In this document: positions 6,267 to 10,091 of the stretch, one piece after another
Numbering within the stretch: the first letter of the stretch is position 1
Layout of the letters: each line of letters opens with the position of its first letter
DNA from: Limnohabitans sp.
GTDB lineage: Bacteria; Pseudomonadota; Gammaproteobacteria; Burkholderiales; Burkholderiaceae_C
Reading direction: 5' to 3'
Length of the DNA: 10,091 nucleotides
Assembly (NCBI GenBank): GCA_021731425.1
Contig: JAKFXJ010000195.1
Location: forward strand, 1 to 10,091
Program-made: the position numbers and the translations under genes
The notes under the pieces: generated by a model
The model's input: the letters and a program-made list of their open reading frames with translations, nothing else
The model's database searches: none
What the model was told of the DNA's origin: nothing

Positions 6267-6499
6267 GCGCCGCCCAAGCCCGTCAGGCGCTGCTGAATGC
6301 GTTGCCAAACCTGGCGCTTGGCTTCGTCGGGCATGCGGCTCCAGGCACCAATCTCTTCCAAGCTGCGCCAACAGCCCACACACACCTCGGCCTGCGGGTC
6401 CATCACACACACCGAGACACAGGGCGAGGGCACATGGGGCACGGGCTCGGCCAGCACTTGCGCGGCGCGTTGGGCCAATATTTTGGTGTGCACACTCAT
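6263..6499 (-). CDS. DUF1289 cysteine-motif protein
   Basis: A 78-residue protein with the DUF1289 signature PSPCVSVCVMDPQAEVCVGC, giving Cys27, Cys31, Cys40 and Cys43 (C-x3-C-x8-C-x2-C), then RSLEEIGAWSRMPDEAKRQV and a short helical tail. The four cysteines suggest an Fe-S cluster or zinc site; members are often annotated as putative Fe-S proteins, but function is unknown. I chose the ATG at 6499 rather than the upstream one at 6526. It forms an exact ATGA overlap (6496-6499) with the stop of the ybaK-like gene and has AGGA upstream at normal distance. The gene is thus the second member of a two-gene unit and probably translationally coupled. Confidence 0.87.
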   Translation of the reverse strand: MSVHTKILAQRAAQVLAEPVPHVPSPCVSVCVMDPQAEVCVGCWRSLEEIGAWSRMPDEAKRQVWQRIQQRLTGLGGA

Positions 6500-7050
6500 G
6501 GGGCATCCTGGGCCAAGGCCCTGCACGCATCGGTTGTCTGCACTTGGGCGGCGGGGCTGGCCTGCACCACATCGGCCAAACGGGCCCCGGTCAAACCAGG
6601 CAGGTCTTGGGGGCGCAAGCGAAAGACACCATGCGGATGACCAGCAGCGGCCCAGATCTCGTCAAAACGCCACAAATCCTGGTCCAGCAAAGTCACTGGC
6701 GGGTGCAGGTGCGCCACGGGAGACACGCCGCCAATGGCGAAGCCGGTCTGCGCCTTCACAAAATCCGCATCGGCGCGGCCAATTTTGCCCACCAAGGCCG
6801 ACACCTTTTTTTCGTCTACCCGGCGGTCGCCCGAGGCCACCACCAGCACGGCCACACCATCTTCTTTGCGCTTGAAAATCACGCTCTTGGCGATCTGTCC
6901 CAGTGCCACACCCAAGGCATCGGCAGCCTCTTGCGCGGTACGGGCTGCGCCATCGAGCATGACCGGTGTGTGCGGGTGGGCTGCGGCTTGCAAAGCCGCC
7001 GTCACACGCTGCACCCCTTCGGACAAAACCTGATACTTGGATTCACTCAT
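6496..7050 (-). CDS. YbaK/EbsC-family aminoacyl-tRNA deacylase
   Basis: A 184-residue YbaK-type editing-domain protein. The family fold is shown by TAQEAADALGVALGQIAKSVIFK (38-60), with Lys55 at the position of the catalytic Lys of YbaK, and then VVASGDRRVDEKKVSALVG. FAIGGVSPVAH (104-114) is the conserved GGxSP loop lining the active site. These free-standing enzymes hydrolyse mischarged tRNAs, such as Cys-tRNA(Pro), in trans and prevent mistranslation; the exact specificity is not readable. The start is placed at 7050 because the upstream extension to 7158 is low-complexity and lacks family similarity. Its stop overlaps the DUF1289 start by ATGA. Confidence 0.92.
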   Translation of the reverse strand: MSESKYQVLSEGVQRVTAALQAAAHPHTPVMLDGAARTAQEAADALGVALGQIAKSVIFKRKEDGVAVLVVASGDRRVDEKKVSALVGKIGRADADFVKAQTGFAIGGVSPVAHLHPPVTLLDQDLWRFDEIWAAAGHPHGVFRLRPQDLPGLTGARLADVVQASPAAQVQTTDACRALAQDAP

Positions 7051-7218
7051 CTTCGTGACACTGTGCCGGCTGTTAAAAAAACCAGCCCCTATTGTGCGTG
7101 CAAGTGCATGCCCCGGCGCGTTCTGGGGCAGCTGTGTGCGCCCACGACTTGGAAGCATATATCACTCCATTTGAAGAGCCCTAGGGTTTTCACCGTCAAC
7201 CCATTTCATTTGTACCAA

Positions 7219-7224
7219 TATAAT
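7219..7224 (+). promoter_or_regulatory. Exact -10 consensus box in the ybaK-marR gap
   Basis: TATAAT matches the sigma-70 -10 consensus fully. The -35 region at spacing 16-18 (within 7195-7202, around GTCAAC) is poor and no extended -10 TG is present. Transcription would start near 7231 and reach the terminator at 7258-7281 after about 50 bases, or continue into marR. Confidence 0.4.
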
Positions 7225-7257
7225 TGTTTGGCCTTTTCAACGCCAGAACAAGGCTTC

Positions 7258-7281
7258 AGGGAGGCTTGCCTCCCTTTTTTT
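7258..7281 (+). terminator. Intrinsic terminator without an upstream gene
   Basis: AGGGAGG (7258-7264) pairs with CCTCCCT (7269-7275) around the tetraloop CTTG, and seven Ts run from 7275 to 7281. It works on the + strand only. The nearest gene to its left runs in the opposite direction, so it must end a non-coding transcript or attenuate the marR leader. Confidence 0.85.
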
Positions 7282-7290
7282 GCTCGGTTG

Positions 7291-7302
7291 GTCCATGTGG
7301 AC
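7291..7302. promoter_or_regulatory. Inverted repeat upstream of marR, possible operator
   Basis: GTCCA-TG-TGGAC is a perfect 12-base inverted repeat 48 bases before the MarR start. MarR proteins commonly bind palindromes in their own promoter region, so autoregulation is a reasonable guess. The repeat is shorter than typical MarR sites. Confidence 0.3.
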
Positions 7303-7349
7303 TTGGGCACTTTGGCGTATGCTTTACAGACTCCAGTTTGTCTGCCACC

Positions 7350-7865
7350 ATGCCCCCCCTCATCGCACCGCACACATCGCCTGATCACGGCGAACACCCT
7401 GCTTTGGATGAGCATGCCGCACGGGTATTGCGGCAATTCAGATTGATCTTCAACACCGTCAGACGCCATTTCCAGACCATGGAAAAACAATCCGGCATTG
7501 GCGGCGCACAGGTCTGGGCCCTGAGCTTGGTGGCCCAACACCAAGGGTTAGGGGTAACACAATTGGCTGCGCTGATGGACATCCACCAGTCAACCACCAG
7601 TAACCTGGTCCGCTCTTTGATCAAGAGTGGGTTGCTCCACAGCGAAAAGTCCAGCACCGACCGCCGCGTGGTGGAGCTTTATGTGTTGCCTGCGGGCCTG
7701 AAATTGCTCAAAAAAATTCCAGGGCCTTTTGCGGGCGTCTTGCCCCATGCCTTGCAGCGCATGGACGAGGTGACGCTGCTACAACTGGAACACAACCTCT
7801 CGGCGCTGATCAACCGCCTTGAAGTGGACGAGAAAGCCGCGCAAACCCCAATTGCCATGATGTGA
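7350..7865 (+). CDS. MarR-family transcriptional regulator
   Basis: A 171-residue winged-helix regulator. An N-terminal dimerisation helix (about 22-45) leads to the HTH, with GVTQLAALMDIHQSTTSNLV (68-87) containing the recognition helix. The wing follows with KSSTDRRVVELYVLPAG (100-116), whose DRR is the family hallmark, and then C-terminal dimer helices (135-160). MarR proteins are usually repressors released by small, often aromatic, ligands. I prefer the ATG at 7350 because the length then fits the family and longer options cross a terminator; the ribosome site is weak. No catabolic or efflux gene is adjacent, so the target may be its own promoter, the divergent ybaK-like gene or remote genes. 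An alternative start a little downstream cannot be excluded. Confidence 0.9.
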   Translation: MPPLIAPHTSPDHGEHPALDEHAARVLRQFRLIFNTVRRHFQTMEKQSGIGGAQVWALSLVAQHQGLGVTQLAALMDIHQSTTSNLVRSLIKSGLLHSEKSSTDRRVVELYVLPAGLKLLKKIPGPFAGVLPHALQRMDEVTLLQLEHNLSALINRLEVDEKAAQTPIAMM

Positions 7866-7914
7866 GCGATCGTCTTCTTCATGGCTAAGGCTGAACGTTC
7901 CCGCAATTGATCCC

Positions 7915-8004
7915 TTATTTTTTGGGTCCATTTGGCCCATTCCTTGACGCGGCGTAATGCGCCCGAATGCCTTTTTTAACCGCTTTTTCCGCTCCGTTGA
8001 GCAT
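7915..8004 (-). CDS. Possible small basic peptide (29 aa)
   Basis: Read on the - strand, the ATG at 8004 opens a 29-residue frame, MLNGAEKAVKKGIRAHYAAS then RNGPNGPKK, ending at TAA (7917-7915). A GTG at 8025 would extend it to 36 residues. The composition is basic (Lys/Arg-rich), with an amphipathic-looking helix and a Gly/Pro/Lys tail, unlike random GC-rich translation. AAGGGA touches the ATG, which is too close for a good ribosome site. I do not recognise a family. It may be a real small protein or chance. Confidence 0.22.
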   Translation of the reverse strand: MLNGAEKAVKKGIRAHYAASRNGPNGPKK

Positions 8005-8020
8005 TCCCTTGGTGCGTGAT

Positions 8021-8042
8021 GGCACTTTGGCGACAAAGTGTC
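8021..8042. other. Hairpin with GNRA-type tetraloop
   Basis: GGCACTTTG (8021-8029) pairs with CAAAGTGTC (8034-8042) with one G-U wobble, closed by the loop GCGA, a stable GNRA tetraloop when read as + strand RNA. There is no T-run, so it is not a terminator. It could be a processing or regulatory element. Confidence 0.5.
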
Positions 8043-8065
8043 AACCCGGGTATCACAAGGTCTTT

Positions 8066-8100
8066 CAATAATTTATATTTGCTCAAATGTAAAATCTTTC
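8066..8100 (+). promoter_or_regulatory. AT-rich block, likely promoter of the glycosyltransferase-phosphatase gene
   Basis: This 35-base stretch is strikingly AT-rich against GC-rich flanks and contains TATATT (8074-8079) and TAAAAT (8090-8095) as -10 candidates. No good -35 lies at 16-18 spacing, so it may need an activator or an alternative sigma factor. A start near 8102 would leave a leader of about 155 bases. Confidence 0.35.
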
Positions 8101-8153
8101 AACTATGGGCTCCCAACTGCCCTTTCCGAGACTCCCCGAGGGGAAGGTCCAAG

Positions 8154-8167
8154 CCTGAGACTTCAGG
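8154..8167 (+). other. Leader hairpin upstream of the fusion gene
   Basis: CCTGA (8154-8158) pairs with TCAGG (8163-8167) around GACT, extendable by a G-U and an A-U pair. A second small stem, CCCC-GA-GGGG, lies at 8134-8143. They would fold in the 5' leader of the gene starting at 8259. No known riboswitch class was recognised. Confidence 0.3.
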
Positions 8168-8258
8168 TTCAACACTGACGCCAATCGCCTTGTCGGTAAC
8201 GGCACCGAGCCGGGTCAACCGCCCACCAAGCCTCCATCCATTTGAAAGGTGAACACCC

Positions 8259-9860
8259 ATGAACATTTGGCAAAGCACATGGCAACGTGTTCAGCATTGG
8301 CTCCAACGTCGCCTGAACTCTTGGCGAAAGCTGGACACGACCAGGCCAATGCAGACAGCGCCAACACCCACTCCGCTGCGCCTGGAGGCGCCACTGGGGC
8401 CCTGTGTCAGCGTCATCATTCCCGCTTTGAATGAGCAAAAACGCATCGCCGATGTGGTGCGTTACGCCCTGAGCGATTCGGCCACGGCGGAGGTGATCGT
8501 GGTGGACGACAGCTCAATCGACAACACCGTGAGCCTGGCCCGCGAAGCGGGTGCCCGAGTGATCACCAGCAGCTTGCTGGGCAAGGGTGCCTCCATGGCC
8601 GATGGGGCGCGGGTGGCACAAAACGAAATTCTGGTCTACCTCGATGGCGACCTCAAAGGCCTGCGCAGCGGCATCATCAGCGACCTGGCCCGCCCCCTGA
8701 TTTCGGGCCATGCCGAATTTGTGAAAGCGCGGTTTGGCCGGGGCGGCGGTCGCGTGACCGAGCTCACCGCCAAGCCCATGCTCAAGGTGTTTTTCCCCGA
8801 ACTGGCGCACTTCAACCAGCCACTGGGCGGCATCATTGCAGCACGCAAATCACTGCTGCAACAACTCACGTTCGAAGACGGCTACGGCGTGGACATCGGC
8901 CTGCTGATCGACGCCTGGCGGGCCAACGCCAAGCTAGCCGAGGTAGACATTGGCCACCTCGAGCACGACAGCCAGCCGCTCTTGGACTTGACCTCCATGG
9001 CCAATGAAATCTCGCGTGTCATCTACAGCCGCGCCCGCGAATCAGGTCGATTGCATGTGGAACAAATCACCGCCATGTACGAAAGCCAGCGCCAGGCCAC
9101 ATCCTCGTGGGACTACGCGATCACGCGCCAGAAAAACCGCACGAAACTTCTGCTGCTGGACATGGATGGCACGGTGACCACCAGCCGCTTTGCCACCTTG
9201 CTGGCGCAAGCCACAGGCCAGGTCGACGAGCTGAACAAGCACTTGGACGGCAGCAACCCGGATGTGCTGACGCGCAGCGCCAACATCGCACAAATTTTCC
9301 GATTTGTGCACCGCCAAAAATTCGAAGCCGTGGCCAAAGCCATGCCCATTCGACCGGGTGTGATCGAGTGCGTGAAGGCCTTCAAGCGGGCAGGTTTCAT
9401 GGTCGGCGTGGTGTCAGACAGTTATTTTGTCGCCGCCGAGGTGCTGCGCAAACGCATCTTTGCCGACTTCGCGCTGTCGCACACCGTGCAGTTTCAAGGC
9501 GATGTGTGCACGGGCGAGTTGAGCATCAACAGCGCCTTTTTGCCCGACCCCAACACGTCAGACACGGACGCCGCCCTCATCGGCATTTCCAAGCACCATG
9601 TGGTGGTACAGTTTCGGCGCGAAGACATCCAGCCGCGCTTTGACACCATCTGGGCCATGGGCGACAACGACAACGACGTCGACATGCTCAACCAGGCCGA
9701 TCGGGCCTGGATGATCGAGCCCAAATCACCTCGCCTCAAAAACCTCGCGGGCGTGACCGAGATCGCACACTTTGACGAACTGACAGCGGCCTTGGCGCAG
9801 GCCATTCAAGAAGACACGGCCAAAGCCGATGGAAATCCGCCGAAAGGCAACGGGCCTTGA
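8259..9860 (+). CDS. Fused GpgS-like glycosyltransferase and HAD phosphatase (putative glucosylglycerate synthesis)
   Basis: A 533-residue two-domain protein. Residues 48-260 are a GT-A glycosyltransferase: VSVIIPALNE (50-59), VIVVDDSSIDNT (79-90), the metal-binding DGD (129-131), GGGRVTEL (162-169) and DGYGVDIGLLID (207-218). These last two blocks match mycobacterial GpgS (GT81) closely, and His236 sits where GpgS has its catalytic-site His. Residues 296-515 are a SerB-like HAD phosphatase: DMDGT (301-305, nucleophile Asp301), VVSDS (384-388), Lys445 and GDNDND (468-473). GpgS joins NDP-glucose to 3-phosphoglycerate and a phosphatase then releases glucosylglycerate, an osmotic and nitrogen-stress solute. 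The fusion would do both steps, like the fused mannosylglycerate enzyme MgsD. The N-terminus (1-28) is a Trp/Arg-rich amphipathic helix. The start has AAGGTG upstream at good distance. Substrates are inferred, not shown. Confidence 0.85.
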   Translation: MNIWQSTWQRVQHWLQRRLNSWRKLDTTRPMQTAPTPTPLRLEAPLGPCVSVIIPALNEQKRIADVVRYALSDSATAEVIVVDDSSIDNTVSLAREAGARVITSSLLGKGASMADGARVAQNEILVYLDGDLKGLRSGIISDLARPLISGHAEFVKARFGRGGGRVTELTAKPMLKVFFPELAHFNQPLGGIIAARKSLLQQLTFEDGYGVDIGLLIDAWRANAKLAEVDIGHLEHDSQPLLDLTSMANEISRVIYSRARESGRLHVEQITAMYESQRQATSSWDYAITRQKNRTKLLLLDMDGTVTTSRFATLLAQATGQVDELNKHLDGSNPDVLTRSANIAQIFRFVHRQKFEAVAKAMPIRPGVIECVKAFKRAGFMVGVVSDSYFVAAEVLRKRIFADFALSHTVQFQGDVCTGELSINSAFLPDPNTSDTDAALIGISKHHVVVQFRREDIQPRFDTIWAMGDNDNDVDMLNQADRAWMIEPKSPRLKNLAGVTEIAHFDELTAALAQAIQEDTAKADGNPPKGNGP

Positions 9861-9882
9861 TGGCGGACCCATAAAAGCCCGC

Positions 9883-10091
9883 TCAACCCGCCCGCTTGTT
9901 GAGGGTGGCCCGGGCCACGTTCGAGTTGGGTTGACGGCCCAGAAAGTCGCTGATGAAGGCCCCCGCATCCACCAGCTTGTCCAAGTCAATGCCCGTGGCA
10001 ATGCCCATGCCGTGCAGCATGTAGACCACGTCTTCGGTGGCCACGTTGCCCGTGGCGCCCTTGGCATAAGGGCAGCCGCCCAGGCCCGCCA
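9883..10091 (-). CDS. Hydroxymethylglutaryl-CoA lyase, C-terminal part (gene runs off the window)
   Basis: The last 68 codons of a - strand gene are visible. They begin with [20 protein letters not shown], the HMG-CoA lyase signature that includes the catalytic Cys of the GGCPYA loop. [20 protein letters not shown] and a short tail ending NKRAG follow. The enzyme splits HMG-CoA to acetyl-CoA and acetoacetate in leucine and related acyl-CoA breakdown. In Burkholderiales it often sits with leucine/isovalerate catabolism genes, which would lie to the right of the window. It is convergent with the fusion gene, with only 22 bases between stops and no visible terminator. Confidence 0.93.
   Translation of the reverse strand, partial: AGLGGCPYAKGATGNVATEDVVYMLHGMGIATGIDLDKLVDAGAFISDFLGRQPNSNVARATLNKRAG

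Larger units (their letters stand above)
7051..7349. other. Divergent intergenic region between the ybaK-like and marR-like genes
   Basis: This gap of 299 bases has no convincing protein gene. It is more AT-rich than its surroundings from about 7155 to 7245. It holds an exact TATAAT (7219-7224), an intrinsic terminator (7258-7281) and an inverted repeat (7291-7302), all relevant to the + strand. The possible TTG-started N-terminal extension of the MarR protein through this region has no family similarity and would cross the terminator. Confidence 0.6.
7866..8258. other. Intergenic region with hairpins, AT-rich block and long leader
   Basis: This gap of 393 bases holds no well-supported gene. 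It contains a possible 29-36 codon - strand frame (7915-8025), a hairpin with a GNRA-type loop (8021-8042), an AT-rich block (8066-8100) that is the best promoter candidate for the following gene, and a leader with small hairpins (8134-8143, 8154-8167). No clear terminator for marR is seen. Confidence 0.5.

Noticed and set aside
6500..6526. Earlier ATG for the DUF1289 protein at 6526
   Set aside because: The ATG at 6499 makes an exact ATGA overlap with the upstream gene's stop and has an AGGA site; the extra nine residues add nothing family-like.
7051..7158. N-terminal extension of the YbaK-type protein to an ATG at 7158
   Set aside because: The extra 36 residues have no family similarity and include intergenic-type sequence; the start at 7050 gives the expected length.
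7224..7349. TTG start extending the MarR protein by 42 residues
   Set aside because: The extension runs across an intrinsic terminator hairpin and T-run, has no MarR similarity and gives an unusual length.
6232..7446. A 404-codon open frame on the + strand across the DUF1289 and ybaK-like genes
   Set aside because: It lies antisense to two recognisable families with coupled starts, has low-complexity His/Arg/Gly-rich translation and ends inside the marR gene.
7779..8036. An 85-codon - strand open frame over the marR end and the gap
   Set aside because: More than a quarter is antisense to the MarR C-terminus and the rest is low-similarity basic sequence; the shorter frame at 7915-8004 is a better, though weak, candidate.
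8016..8252. A 78-codon + strand open frame before the fusion gene
   Set aside because: It spans the GNRA hairpin and AT-rich promoter-like block, lacks a ribosome site and shows no domain.
8169..8258. A riboswitch in the fusion-gene leader
   Set aside because: I looked for known class motifs among the GC-rich repeats of CCG/CGG and found none that I could support.

Overview
The window looks like chromosomal DNA of a betaproteobacterium of the order Burkholderiales, most likely family Comamonadaceae (Limnohabitans, Rhodoferax or Polaromonas type). This rests on GC-rich, compact coding, protein sequences of the style seen in that group, and the mix of metabolic and housekeeping genes. The genus cannot be fixed from the sequence alone. 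I see no insertion sequence, phage gene, tRNA, rRNA or CRISPR array.

Left part (1-2443, all + strand). The window opens inside a GMC-family flavin oxidoreductase of the choline/alcohol dehydrogenase type. Fourteen bases later comes a small two-helix membrane protein that matches the DUF4212 symporter small-subunit family, but no large subunit follows it. A 349-base gap with hairpins leads to an overlapping gene pair: a small YggT-like membrane protein and a TPR-repeat protein.

Centre (2523-4980, + strand). A second DUF4212 small subunit overlaps by ATGA with a 704-residue sodium:solute symporter of the VC_2705 type. The symporter carries two unusual parts: an Ala/Lys/Glu-rich insert of about 120 residues, and a perfect EF-hand-type calcium loop between membrane segments. 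A strong bidirectional terminator closes the unit.

Right-centre (5002-7865). In order: a DsbA-fold isomerase (- strand), a UspA stress protein (+), a translationally coupled YbaK-type tRNA deacylase and DUF1289 cysteine protein (- strand), and a MarR-family regulator (+). The gap between ybaK and marR holds an intrinsic terminator with no gene upstream of it, which suggests a small RNA or an attenuated leader.

Right part (7866-10091). After a 393-base gap with several hairpins comes the most notable gene, a 533-residue fusion. Its N-terminal half resembles glucosyl-3-phosphoglycerate synthase (GpgS, GT81) and its C-terminal half is a HAD phosphatase. By its domain order it would make the compatible solute glucosylglycerate, or a related glycoside, in one polypeptide. 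The window ends in the 3' part of a hydroxymethylglutaryl-CoA lyase gene on the - strand.

No single pathway links all the genes. Recurring themes are solute uptake (symporter and small subunits), carbon catabolism (GMC oxidoreductase, HMG-CoA lyase, HCCA-isomerase-like protein) and stress tolerance (UspA, putative glucosylglycerate synthesis).
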